Origin: Pseudoscleropodium purum
Lineage: Eukaryota > Streptophyta > Bryopsida > Hypnales > Brachytheciaceae
Length of the DNA: 64,000 bases
Direction: 5' to 3'
Assembly: GCA_963969395.1 (NCBI GenBank)
Contig: OZ017795.1
Coordinates: forward strand, 22,673,063-22,737,062
Shown here: piece by piece, positions 23,001 to 35,500 of the stretch
Position numbering within the stretch: the stretch's first letter is position 1
Layout: each line of letters begins with the position of its first letter
The notes under the pieces: generated by a model
Databases searched by the model: none
Seen by the model: the letters and a program-made list of their open reading frames with translations, nothing else
What the model was told of the DNA's origin: nothing
Translations under genes and position numbers: made by a program

Positions 23001-24600
23001 TTTGGAAAAATAAGTTGCAAATAATGTGGGTAGAAGGTAAGAATGAAGGTTCCAACTTATTAGAGAAATGAAGTACACTTAGCTAGGTCATAGATAAGTT
23101 GTAATACATTAAAATTTTTAAGAAGGTCAACACTACATTTATTGAAAACAATAATCTAAGGAAGTACCTTGCATTGGTACAAAAGTCATTTATATTACAT
23201 GCCAATGGAGAAGATGGGCTATTTTTATACATGTGGGGTGGTAGGAGGTATAACTTCATTTAGGCATATTAAAATAATTAAAAAATATTGAACTAAAATG
23301 ATTTGTTAAATCAAGATAAATTTCATTTCCAAGAATCTGTTTGAAATTTTGAGCCTTGAATCAAAAGTTATGGACAACTTTTAGAGAGGGGTTGGAAGGG
23401 ACATTTTCTTTAACATTTTCAAACATCCTCTTTGAATTTTGTCAATAATTTTTTATTGAAGACTTGAAATCTCAAACAAATTCTTGAATATGAAAGTTAG
23501 CTTGATTTATCAACTTTTTCTAGTTCAAAGTTTTTTGAGATCATTTATTCTACTATGCCTAAATGAGGTCTAAAATTCTACTCCAAACATAATTTTAACA
23601 TTTTGACAATGAAAGGTCAAGCTCTCATTCTATACCCTTTGAAGATTCAATATGGACAATGGATTTCAATATAAAAATGACGTCTCCACCCTCTATTTGT
23701 ACACATATCAATGAAGCAATCTCTTTGTTTCACCATCAAAATTTGTTTTTAATGTTTAATGGTTAAATGGCATTGGTATTTGACTCAATGGATTTTGGCA
23801 AATCATCTTTCTTTACTATTCTTTGTTGATTTGTTTGTCTAGTCCTAGAATTAGTAAAAACTATGGAGTGCCTCATAAATGTACTACCACTATTTGGGTA
23901 CTAAAGCTTATATTTCTTATATGTGAATTAATTTCATAGATGAAGATTCTAGAGAAGAAAAGGCAACCTCTACAAAGGCTATTGAATATTATATAGATGG
24001 AAAAAAGTTGAGGTGGATGAAGGAGAGTTTAGGTAAATGATGTTGTGAATCTATGTTTCCCTTCATCAAAAACACAAGAAAACAAACTAGGTCCCTTTCT
24101 TTCACATTGCCCACAAGACTTTGGCTCTTAGAAGGTTACTAAAGCCTTTTAGTCTTAGTAGAAATTTTGAGTTTTTGTTTTTTTGTTTTTCAACTTTTTT
24201 GAGGAATAAGTTTAAAATAAACAAAATATTACAATCCATTGTTAGAATTTTTTATTACAAAAAGTACAAGGCAAAAAATACGTTAGCAAAAAAGGTTAGT
24301 GTATTGTCAATTCTCTATAAATTGTGTCATTGTAAGATTGCATAACATTATCTTCATTATAGTAAATTTTCAAATTCAAAGTCTTCACTACAAAAAAATT
24401 CACAAATGGTTGTCAAAGTCAGCTGAAACTGTAGAGCAACATTCAAAATGCTATTTTTTTCAATCCATCAAGTCAAACTTGATGAAATTTTTACCACATA
24501 ATCTCAAGCAAGTAAAGTACAACATCCTACAGTTAAGTTCCAAAAACAATATATTTTTTTCTTTTTAGAACAAACAGAGCAGAAATGACAATTTTCAATG
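20040..24600. other. AT-rich intergenic region with degenerate repeats
   Basis: No coding sequence is recognisable. Open frames are short, AT-driven and without family resemblance. The interval includes a reverse-oriented degenerate copy of the ~0.9 kb repeat family (about 21340-22140) and a possible terminus of another copy near 22766-22800 (ATCCCTAAAGGGCC...). Confidence 0.6.
21340..22140 (-). mobile_element. ~0.9 kb repeat family, copy 3 (reverse, degenerate)
   Basis: Read on the minus strand it follows the order of the repeats at 11254-12179 and 12624-13525: the 'ccaaatg..a...gattc..attc' block, the 'aatttcacca/ctcaccattNgNaattaNtg' block, 'tttcaattccatct', 'atctacttcta..taacaat', then 'aatatcttgcaatct'. 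Clear TTAA-CCC termini are not found, so the ends are lost or unrecognisable. No coding capacity. Confidence 0.45.
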
Positions 24601-24621
24601 CTTTTTTGACAGAAAAATGGC

Positions 24622-27555
24622 CTTGGTAGGGAGACGCACTCAATTGCAGGTGAATGATAATGTCCATCCTCACCTTTATAACAACCTTACAACAACAATC
24701 AGACCACGTAACATAAAAGAAAAATCCTCACAGCATCTTAGGCTTCAACTGACAAAGTAACATTTTTACCCATTACTGGCAGGGTTCCTTATCCTCCCAT
24801 GAGAATAATTGGGACCTTACTAGTCAGATGTCAGTAACCACTTCAATTAAAATAACTCTCGAAGGATACCAGGGAGGGATATTCCATCCTCCAATGAGGT
24901 GACACAGTAGACCTAAGGAAGGGAAATCTCTAGGTTATAGTCTATGCAGTGCCCCGATGACACATACACTATTCCAGCATAATGCATGTCTTACAAGCAA
25001 TCCTAAAAATCGACTACCTATATGGAAACGTGATGAAAATAGAAGACTAATCCACAGTAAAAATCTGATGTCGGAACATAGAGGGGTCGAAAGTGTGACC
25101 TATGTTGAAACATTGACCTGTTTCAACAAAGTCATGATTTTCAATACGTGCTTCCTTCTGGGGGTTGTTGTAACTTCCGGTTGGATGGACTGGCCATCTC
25201 TTTCTTGAGCTCAACCAAAATGCCCTCCATTGTGTACTGGCGGCGCCAATTCGCAAGCATTGGGAAATATCTTGGATCAACCTGCGTCATGAAAGGATGA
25301 ACGAATCAGTTTCAATCGGAATAACATGACATATTGTTGAGGAAGGCATTCGATTCAAGCCAGAATAATAAATATCCCAAAGTAGATCCAATACAAAAAT
25401 TGATACCGTGTCATATAATAGCCCCTCCTGACCAATTGCTAGACATGTAAACATACACTAGGTTGGACCACTTAGCAACTGGTGTACGCACGTCATGGCA
25501 AAATGACTATAGCCACTCATCTTTGAATTGAAATGGAGCTGCCTACTGTCACTTCATACTGGACTACAACCTACCCTGATGAATTGCATAAGAATTCAAT
25601 CACAACAGATGTGGCTCTTATCATACCCAACAATCTCTCTACAGCTTTACGTAAATCTCCCAAATATAGCAATCCTACATATGCTCAAATTCTTACAGTC
25701 ATGCAAATAGAATCCTGTACCTCATACAGAAAAAACAAGTCACACAACAGGGTTCTCCCCATTCATAGTAGCGCATCCAACTACTAGACACCAGAGACTA
25801 AATGGCTTATCATATCGCAGCTGCACTACAGATGTGGTTAATTTCATGTTGAGAACTAGGCTCACTTTTCAAGAACGTAACATCCTACCCAAACTCTCTT
25901 ACGTCACTGTAGAATGTAACTTGTGCCGACATAGGGAATCGTAAGTAGCTGAAAATCAAGACAATGACTTACCAATCCTGTCTCCGAGTTGACATGTGTC
26001 ATGTTGATTCGAGAATGGAATCTCACTGACGGAGGTTTTTCAGGGTAATCCTTATCACAGAACAATTTCAAAGTGTAGATGCGACCCTCATGCACAGACT
26101 GCACCAGTCGTCCATGAGTTAGAATCAGCCCTGTGATATGCCTTGACACGAACTCAACAACAAGCTAGCAGCTAGGAAACCTAAAATGCTGTGAGCCTCG
26201 GTGGTAAAACAATTCACGAGTGAAGAACCTGAATAACGCCTTATAATCGACAACTACCAGGCTATCGCTCAAAGAGAAGAGGAGCTAGATTATAAGCTAT
26301 ATCCACCCTCTTCATTCCAGTTTCAATTCTCACACCTAGTTTCATAACTTCTGGTTTCATCAACCAAGATCGTAGCATCCTCATTCAGACCATACTAGGG
26401 AACGTAAATCTGAAACCCACTTGAGGAAACTTCCACTTGCGCAGCCCAACATTTACTATTTTCTACAATCAGCCTCTATATTTGAGTTCCAAAATTGCTC
26501 ACAACACAAATTTCAAAACATCAAGGACAGTCTCCTCCCCCCCAAAACTCCACATCATTAGTGTTTAACATTGCAACTCACATGATTCGGTCCAATGATG
26601 GTGCCTGTCCAAGAGCGCATAAACACATCGTCTCCGTCGTCCATGCCGTAACTGACAGTTCCATCTCCAATTCCTTTCTCCCCCCTCTCAAGCTCCTCAA
26701 GGAGACGAAAGTTCCTCGGAACTGCACACACGAAAGAAACGGAGCTGGAATTGGAAATGCGAAAAAGATTTGAACCATTTGTAAATTACAGTCCTGGCAA
26801 GCTTAGTCTCTTGAGAGATCCGATCTTTAACACAGGCCACGAAACACAGAGCGATGGAAACGAGAGGATAAATCCAATGATGTAAAGACGTACCAACTAC
26901 AGACCCTCCCGAATTCATCTCGCCAGCCCCAACACACCTGCGAATTTGCAGACAAGCGGAATAAACGTAAGCCAAGGAGAAACCGCTAGCTCAACATCAC
27001 GTACTAGAGTTCCAAACGCAACCAGAATTCTGAACGACGCATACACAGCTGTCTTTCACTCTCAGACCATAACTTTGGGGTCACGTGAACAGAGGCGAAA
27101 ATAGGGTTTGATGAATAAGAATAACCTAAACATCAATTGGAACAAACCATGCGAAACTGAAGCCAAGTGCAAAGCTAGGTGAACATTAACAACCACACTG
27201 GCACCTCAAAACCCTAATCACAAACTCGAATTCTCTACAAAAGAAACCGACAAATACAAAGATGAACACAGCGCAGCTGTTGACAGAATCCAAGAAAGAG
27301 AACCCGTCTGCAGACCAAATTGGTCGAAGCGAAGCATTCCCGAACATGACGAAAGCGAGAAGGGGATCCAAGTTACCCGCGGAATGCAATTGCGGAAGAC
27401 AACAAGAAGAAGGAAGCATGGGTCGCCAAAGAACGACGACAATAGAATCGGAGACGACGAAGTGCTCTTCTTCCGAGTCAGGCCGGACCGGGCCGGGCCG
27501 GGTCGGGTCGGCCTGTTTCGTTCCGATCCTGCTCGACCCGCGTCGGCACAACAGT
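24622..27555 (-). repeat. Inverted duplication block, copy 1 (carries a UEV gene)
   Basis: About 2.93 kb that match the reverse complement of about 41925-44858. Similarity covers the GC-rich promoter (GGGCC-rich near 27480-27530), all four coding exons, all three introns (similar lengths and mostly alignable), and about 0.5 kb of 3' flank ending near 'cgcactcaattgcagg'. Introns have diverged while the proteins are almost identical. Confidence 0.85.
25141..26918 (-). CDS. UEV1: Ubiquitin-conjugating enzyme E2 variant (UEV1/MMS2 type), copy 1
   Basis: Catalytically inactive E2 variant that pairs with UBC13 to build Lys63-linked ubiquitin chains, used in DNA-damage tolerance and signalling in nucleus and cytosol. 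Four exons on the minus strand: 26894-26918, 26582-26721, 25973-26098, 25141-25281; phases agree and the protein is 143 residues, the usual length. Recognised by [20 protein letters not shown] near the start, [45 protein letters not shown] and the C-terminal QPPEGSTY. The E2 active-site Cys is absent, as expected for the family. It differs from the second copy at only three residues (Ser93/Ala, Glu94/Asp, Ser130/Ala). An acceptor-like CGCAG about 20 nt before the ATG suggests a 5'-leader intron. Intact. Confidence 0.95.
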
Positions 27556-28983
27556 ATCTCCCACCCCCAAGGGAATAAGTATGGCCGCCCGCCCAGATTT
27601 TCAGTTAACCCCTCATTGTCTAAGGCGACCAAAAGTGTCCTTGTTCAAGTCCAATTCAAAGTGATGTAACTTTCACATCGGATGTCCAAATCCAATCAAA
27701 TTTGTTGCTAAATTTTCACTCTCTCTTCTAATTTGTGTGGTAAAATTGAAGATTTATTGATTTGTGTTGTAAATCTTGAATTGAAAAAAATGGTTAGACT
27801 TCTCGGAAGTTGCAATTTTTATCTTATTGGACTGGAGATTGTGTCAAGGCCAACTTGTAGGCAACTTTTTTTTTGTGTCTATTTGTGAATGTATTTCAAC
27901 AATTATGATAGCTGACCCATTTCCAACCAGGGACCCATTCCCGTCATATAGGCTACACTCTTTCCAATCAGTAGGAGAAGAGCAAAAGATTAATTATAGC
28001 ACAATTTACGACACAATCATGGTGCATAAAGATTGGTTGCAATCTTTGTTTATTTTAAAACCAGCCTATGGTTGAAATAGGAAGGCCTACATGACAAAAA
28101 TAGGTCAAATAGAATCTTCAAGTAAAAAATTTGTAGTAATAAAATTCTGAAAAAATATAAAATCCTTCTGAACATTGTTTCTATACATGGGAAAATTCCT
28201 TCACTCAAGATTCCTATGCCCTAGATATGCAAAATTGCTTAAGTGGTTGAAAATAGGTGGGCTACCATATGCATAGTAGAAATAATTTGAGTAGAGGAAG
28301 TTTTGACATTTGAAGGCATTACACAAGGGGATAGCCCACAATTTTTGGTATAAGCTAGAATCATTCAACTTCATAACAACATTCTAATTTGTGTCATGCA
28401 ATTTTGTATCCGTGTATTCAAAGAGTGTAAAGATAGGTTCTGTTCACTAGGAGCATCATCTATGTACATGCCAAAATGGCTCAAAAATTTAAACAACTTT
28501 TGATAGATTGGTATGGAATTAGATCTGGAATGTACAATTATTGGAAGTGCATCAAAAAAATTCATAAAATAGATACAAAAAAATCTAGATTTAAATTATA
28601 GAAAACAAAATCTATTAAGAAGAAGTCCAAGTCAAAAATTATATATGAAAAACTAGGACAATAAAATAACATTTCTATGAATGCCAATTTAAATATAATT
28701 ATTACTAAAAGAGTGACTTTGATAAATTAGTGTCACATGTACTACTTGGATAAATTAGTGAAGTTCTTTAAGTTACTTTATCTCACTTCAAATATAAAGA
28801 CTACTAAGAAATTATAAACACTCAATGAGAAAGAATCTCTCAAATACTTCGTTTGTAATGGATTCCATTTATTATTTCAATTATAATAAAATATTTAAAA
28901 TATGCAACTATGCGATTAGAGGATTTTTTGTAGCATTTAAAAGCAAGTCAACCTTGCAAGGGAAAACTTAAGCTTCTCAAAAC

Positions 28984-29096
28984 TTAACCCTTGAACACCC
29001 TGGCCTAAAGCCTCAAATGTGGCCTCTCTAAATTGAAAGATTTTCTTGTTTAACTATTATAATTTTGTACAATCAATTTGGGCATTCAAGGGTTAA
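28984..29096. mobile_element. Small TTAA-bounded foldback element (113 bp)
   Basis: Begins TTAA-CCCTTGAACACCC and ends GGGCATTCAAGGG-TTAA, an inverted repeat of about 13 bp inside TTAA. The ends CCCTTGAA match the left end of the ~0.9 kb repeat at 11254, so it may be a short derivative of that family. Confidence 0.5.
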
Positions 29097-30037
29097 ACTA
29101 TTTTAACACTCAAATGTTGAAACTAATCTTGAGGTACTAATATAATATCTCAACAATCATATCAAAGGTAAATACAACTTAGATCTAAGTTGAGTACATC
29201 TAATTGTGATTTTGACAAATTAAAGGTATTGATATGATTCTTCCACTATTATATTTTATATCAATGAAAATATACCCTAGATCCAAGGTAGGTACACCTA
29301 ATTGCCATGCTAACCTAAATAAACCACAAATTAATAATTGCATGATTACATCCCTATTTTATTCTATAATCTAAATTTTAAATTTTTTATACTAAGTCGT
29401 ATCTGACTTTGCTAAATGAGTGTCATATGCAAAAAGAAATTAGTGTAGTTCTTTTAACTACCATACTTCAATTTTAATATGAATACTAGGTATGATTATG
29501 AATACTTAAGACAAGGTTGCCATTCAATCTCTCATGTCTTTCCTTTGCAATAAATATTATTTTATGTAAAATAATATTTATTATATAAAAATAAATATAA
29601 AATAAATATGAAATATATAATAAATAGACTGTTAGAGACATTTGCGATGGTATTAGCACACAAAGTATACTATTTCAAGGTCCATTTTGTATATAATTAA
29701 GTAAAATTTGAAGCTCACATAAATTACGATAAATTGAAGATTACTATTAGAAAATTGAAGGAATACTTGTTTAAATGCATTTTGTTCTTTTGGAATCTTC
29801 AAGTTCTCAAGTTAGTAAAATTTCAAAATTTTAAAGTTGAAATATGACATTTTTGTAACTATGAATTTCAAATAATTATAACATTTTGAACTAAAAAAAT
29901 TTCACAAACAAATATTAAAATTGATGTAGGGTTATCATATTATATACTTCAATAATCATATAATAGATCTATACAAGGATTGGCTTCCCTGGTTCTAAGG
30001 TAAATACACATCAATCCTAAATGTGACACGATTGTAT

Positions 30038-30196
30038 AACTATAAATCTTTTAATTCCTAAACCTAAATCTAAGAATGCTACGCTTGTATAACTATAAAT
30101 CTTTTAATTCCTAAACCTAAATCTAAGAATGCTACGCTTGTATAACTATAAATCTTTTAATTCCTAAACCTAAATCTAAGAATGCCACGTTTGTCA
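30038..30196 (+). repeat. 53-bp tandem repeat, 3 copies
   Basis: Units at 30038-30090, 30091-30143 and 30144-30196, starting AACTATAAATCTTTTAATTC. The first two are identical; the third differs only near its end. The near-identity indicates recent expansion. The array is in non-coding AT-rich DNA. Confidence 0.95.
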
Positions 30197-32576
30197 TATG
30201 AAATTTGTTCTAATACAATTTGAAGAAAGTAATGCTTGAATGTCTTTCAACATTTTGGTTTTGTAATGGACTCATTAGGAAGGTCAATTAATTTTCAAGG
30301 ATTAGATTCTAAATCCATAATTGTTGTACATCTCATGTGAGATTCTTTCTAGTACAAGTTAAAGAAAAAAAATGATGCTTGAATGTTCTTCAACATTTTA
30401 GTCCGGTAATGGGTTCACTAGGGGGTTCAATCAATTTCCAAGGATTATAAATTGATGTATGCTTGTAGATAGATCTAACAATGTACATCTTATTATGCAA
30501 ATGACCTCGGAGGTTGTGTAACTCCTTAATTGGATGAGCCATATTAGTAAACCTAGAAATGCCCATATTGGTCCATTTGTCTTTCGGAGGATATGTCTAC
30601 ACACATCAAATTATATAATTACCAAATCATATACAAAACATAATATTATTTTATTCATATAAATTGGATGTATTTGGTAAAATTAATAATTAAAATAACT
30701 TAGATATAACTTTATGGTCCTTGTTTGCTATTTAAGAATTTGACAATGATAAATTATTTTACCTTTATTTAGCCATTTATGGCAACGAATGACTTGATTT
30801 GGCTAATAATGTTTCCTATATTATAAAATTGGTAAACAACTACATCAAGTATTCCAACTCTAAATTGCACCCAAGCATTTGTTGTACATGTTGGAGTAAT
30901 TCCAAAATTTTCATCATAACTAAGAAAAGAAAAATTTGCCCCAATTTTGTATGTCTCTCACTCCCATAGCTAATTTGGAGTCTCCAAATCCAAATGTGAA
31001 GTAGTAAATAATATGTTATGTTTTCTTCCATGACCTATGCCATCAAATAATAGCACTCAAAACAACAAATAGATGACGTCCTCTTTTCATAGTTTGCCAC
31101 CTCGTTATATCCTTTCTCATATCATTTCAAACTAAGCTATTGCAGACTACGCCAATTCTAAAAACTTGTTTTCTCTTCATTTAAAAAATATATATAATAT
31201 GGAGATATCTTATATCTGCCAACCATTACGTTTTAAAACATAATATAATTGAACAAAACTAATTCTTTCCCAACAATAATTCCGAGAAAAACTATCCTAT
31301 GAATGTAAAATTAAACGATGCTTCATTGATTAAGAAGCTTCCAATATAGGAACCCATAGGTCCTATGTTTCCTCCAAGAATCCTATATTGTTGCATCACT
31401 AGAGACCACGAGTCCAAGCTCCTTGAGAATGTTACATCCATTCCATTCCTCTTCTACATTTGATAATCTCAAATATTCTTCAAAAAGAGCACATCATGCA
31501 ACACAAAAACCCAATTCAAAAGGACCCATATCATATCACATTGCAACTTAATGTTATGAGTTCAAATTATGAGCCATTGCATTTCAATTCCAACCTGTGT
31601 AACATTCTCGCGTCGGAAATGGCTAACTTCAGTTTGTGTACAATGTGTCTTCAACTTTTGCAACTCCAATTTCCTACATTTTAGTTAAGTACATTCACAA
31701 TTAGAAAGTTGAAGAACATGTGCTACCTTCCAATAGTAAAGTGAAATATTAAAATAGTAGTATCTAAGACCATTCTTTCTTCTCATGTTACACAAATTGG
31801 ACCTAGTTTTGAGGATTTATATAGTGACTTTGAGCCAATTAGAAGACCAACCTTCCCAAAAAAAATCTATATTTAGATTTATAGCAATCCACAAGAATGC
31901 CAAAGCAATCAAATGGTTAGGATAAAACTCATAGTAATTTGTAGGAGCAAATTTTTTTGTCTATATATACAAAATAAAACCTTTGAGTGCGACTTAAGAG
32001 ATCACAATTGAAAAGATAATTTTCAAGAAAATCACCTTAGATGGAGCTTCTCTCTATCCCATTGAGATACCCATGGGTGGACATCTGTTTGAGTTCCATA
32101 GTCCTTTGGCACCATCTCATTTACAAATTCCATCTCCAAAATCTGTTCTAACTCTTGTTAAAAATCCTCATACATTACACGCATTAAAGTATGAGCATCA
32201 AAAATTGTCAATGAAAATTAATGTTTTGGAGTACATTTAAGATGATACTACTTTACAACTTAAATTAAGCTCACAACATTCTACAACCCATCTAATAAGT
32301 ACCCTAGTTGGATTGATTTTGATCCTATTCATCTTCATTCTAATTTTACTATATTTGAATCCTACTACAAGATCAACTAAATCCATTGTCATATATACAT
32401 GAGACTATTTTTCATCCCCTAAAAAAATATATTGACATGAAGAAGTTTGAAGTGCATTGCAACAAATGAATAGGCACTCATTATATCATGAGTCATTTTT
32501 GGTGCTACTACAAAACAATGGGTTCCATTCTACATTCTAGTAAGTGCTTTTATCACAAACATATCACACCAAGAAT

Positions 32577-35500
32577 CTAAAGTTGGTTCCTACTTAAAAA
32601 GTTTTTAGCAAAATATTGTTGTGCATGAAGAGAATGTGCCTTTGGGATTGAGAGGTAGCAAAATGTTGGTGTGCCTTGTAGATTTAGCAACTGAATGTAC
32701 TGGGGCATCTCTTGCACTAGCTTTACCACATCAACAACATACTTGCATGGTGCTTTCAAGAACCTACCCAATTCAATCCAAACGTAAGACTATAAACATA
32801 TTATAAAAAACCTTGATGCAAGTTCCTTTTAGAAAACAACCTTATCTTGATTTTAGAATACAAAGTAAATTAACTCTAGTCTAAAGATCAACATGAATGA
32901 AGAGTCTTTTAGGGATAATTCAACTACCTAAGCCTTGTGGAACTCACCCTTTACACTACCTTGATATTCCCTTTCTAAGGGAGATTCCATGAAACAAATT
33001 TAGAATACATGTTTCTAACTAGAGTGAATGACAAGTTTCTAAAGGATAGTTTTGGATCAAATGATACTAGTTAGGAAGTGCTAATCTTGATGCTTCTTTT
33101 TGAGGTAGACTCTAAGATAGTCTTAAAACACATGGATCATGAACAAAGTGAATGAAGAGTCTGTAAAGGATAATTCAAATAAATAAGCCACATGGAAGAA
33201 GATAGCAAGTGCTACACTTGATGCTCCTTCTAGGTAGATTCTATGACATAGAGTTACAACACATACTCTCACCATGGATGCATGAGCAAACAAGAAAGAG
33301 TTCTCTGAAGATTTGTGAGTACCTAGTTTGTGAGTCTTCATCACTGAAGCAATACAATTTCATATCTGCTATTTGAACAATGCCTATATTTGGATCTCCT
33401 TTCCATAGTATTCCATTATTTTTAACAAAATAGACCGGACAAAAGCCATTGTACTCAATTTGAGGTTGCTTTGCCAATACATTTCCTACTTTGTCTGGAG
33501 GAATGAAAACCAATTTACATTCATCTTGACTTATTGTGTACCTGAAAATTATCCAATGGAAGTTAGTCAAGTAGTGAATGGCTTTCTCTAGAGAGTTAGT
33601 TTGTCTACATAGGAACTAGAGGAAAAGATGAACAAACCAAAGGATTTTCCTCTTGAAACCCAATGTATTGAAGAATCCCAATTTCAATGTCAAGGTGCTC
33701 TTTGAAGACCTTTATAAATTACAAACTCAATCACAAACTCTAAAGAGTGGAGAGGATAGGGTTCGTAAAAATGTTAGAACAACTGCTAGGCTCTAGCAAG
33801 CTATCCTACTTAGGGTCTAATTAAAAAAACTCGGGACAACAAAGTCCCCTATGAACTGACCTCACTGACTAGACAACAAAATCCCCTAAGAATTGACCTC
33901 ACTGATTTTATAAATATACTAGGATCCTATAAACATAGTATAGAACTTCGTTGGCTTCCATACCCTTTAGAATGCGAGGTCTGGACGATGAATCCTCTGC
34001 ACTACATTGATATATCCCACGAGAGCATGGGATTGCTAATTTAGCAAAATTACACTCTTTTGAATTAATGTAGACTGGAATATTACTACTTTTTTCACAA
34101 AATAAATAAATTGTAGTGACACTAATTCTGCAAGTGACTCTAATCTTGCGCTCTTACTAATAGAATAAATTGGTGTATTCTTGTCCCCTTTCCACTCATC
34201 TGCAGCTACGAGTAAATCGTATGAACCTTTGAATCTGCTAAATTCCAAATTCCAATGAACATGTGCACTCTACAAGTCATTTGGATAAACATATGTTACT
34301 TAAGTGTTGAAAAATTAGCATCAAAATTATGGTGGAGAGAGAATATATGACCTTCATGAACCCGGAATCACAGACCTTTTAGTGTCTTCTTTAGGAGGTT
34401 CGCACGGCAGAAAAAGAAAGTTTTTCTGCTTTTTATCAAGGCGTTTCTCTGTGTGTGGCAGTTCTCTGTAGAAAGGATTGTTGGCCATTTCCAACAACGG
34501 TTTGGCAGCTTTGATTCGGGCTTGCAAGTTTCGGAATTCTTGAGCTATGGCGATATTCAGGGCTCCCAGTGCTCGCAACTCGGGAAATACCTGCTCTAAT
34601 GATTCTATGATTAACTTGTGGACAAATTCAATGTAAACCTAGAAAGTGAGTTAGCCACATTTGTTTCATCTTTCCTAAATAAAATTTAAATTTAAAACTG
34701 AATTCTTTGGTCTTGAAACCTTACATACCTCACTTTAGGAATGAACACGAACATCACATTCTGACATGACCAATGTTTTTTCCTTCTCGCTATCACAAGC
34801 AAGTATCTCCTACATACTAAGTAGATGACAAAATGTTTCTAGTAGACAGAAGAAAAAACATTGGAGATGACAAGCTCAAGATTTGTTAGTTATTTGAACT
34901 CGAATTTTATAAAGCATTCTCCTATTCCTATACAACTCCTAATGACTCTTCACTACATAATTAATGACAAATTGGTAAAGTCAACATGAATACTCTACAT
35001 AAACATTTGATAGAATCAGGATGATGCACGCAAATTCTTGGGATCAGCAGTGGGCATTTAAAGTACGCTAAGAAAAAATAATTATTAGATTGCCATTTCT
35101 GCAGTAGGAAAAGGAACAGTGAGGACATACCATATCACTTGGAACGACCTCGTAACTCCCAATGATCTCCAAAATTCTATCCAAGTGCTCATGAGACTTT
35201 TCCAGGAGATCTGAGACAGCCTCCTGTTTATCCCTCAAATATTTATGGACAGGCTCCATGTACAGACCAGCCTGCCAATCACGTGGAGTTTAGAGTAAAG
35301 TTCATGAAAGTTTGGTCGCTAACGACATTTTGCTTCGGTTAAAAAACAAACATTAACCTCCTACATTAGAGAAAATTTTCTTCTTTTGCCCACAAAACAG
35401 ATTAGTTCATTTATTATTCATATATTCTCATCATGCCTTAGTTTTAATGTGGAAATCAATGATCGAGCTATTGAATACAAATACTTTGTTGACGTAGAAA

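Larger units (their letters stand above)
26919..32576. other. Promoter of UEV copy 1, then AT-rich intergenic DNA
   Basis: 26919-27600 is GC-rich leader and promoter of the minus-strand UEV gene, including a GGGCC-rich stretch near 27480-27530. From 27.6 to 32.5 kb the sequence is AT-rich with no recognisable gene. It contains a TTAA-bounded 113-bp foldback (28984-29096) and a 53-bp tandem array (30038-30196). Confidence 0.6.

Noticed and set aside
27186..27669. Open frames of up to 148 codons on both strands upstream of UEV copy 1
   Set aside because: They lie in the duplicated promoter and leader and are not preserved in the second copy, so they are not coding.
30840..31031. Minus-strand frame considered as the missing CFAP206 C-terminus
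   Set aside because: It has Trp-rich sequence faintly like the expected motif, but no convincing match, acceptor or phase.
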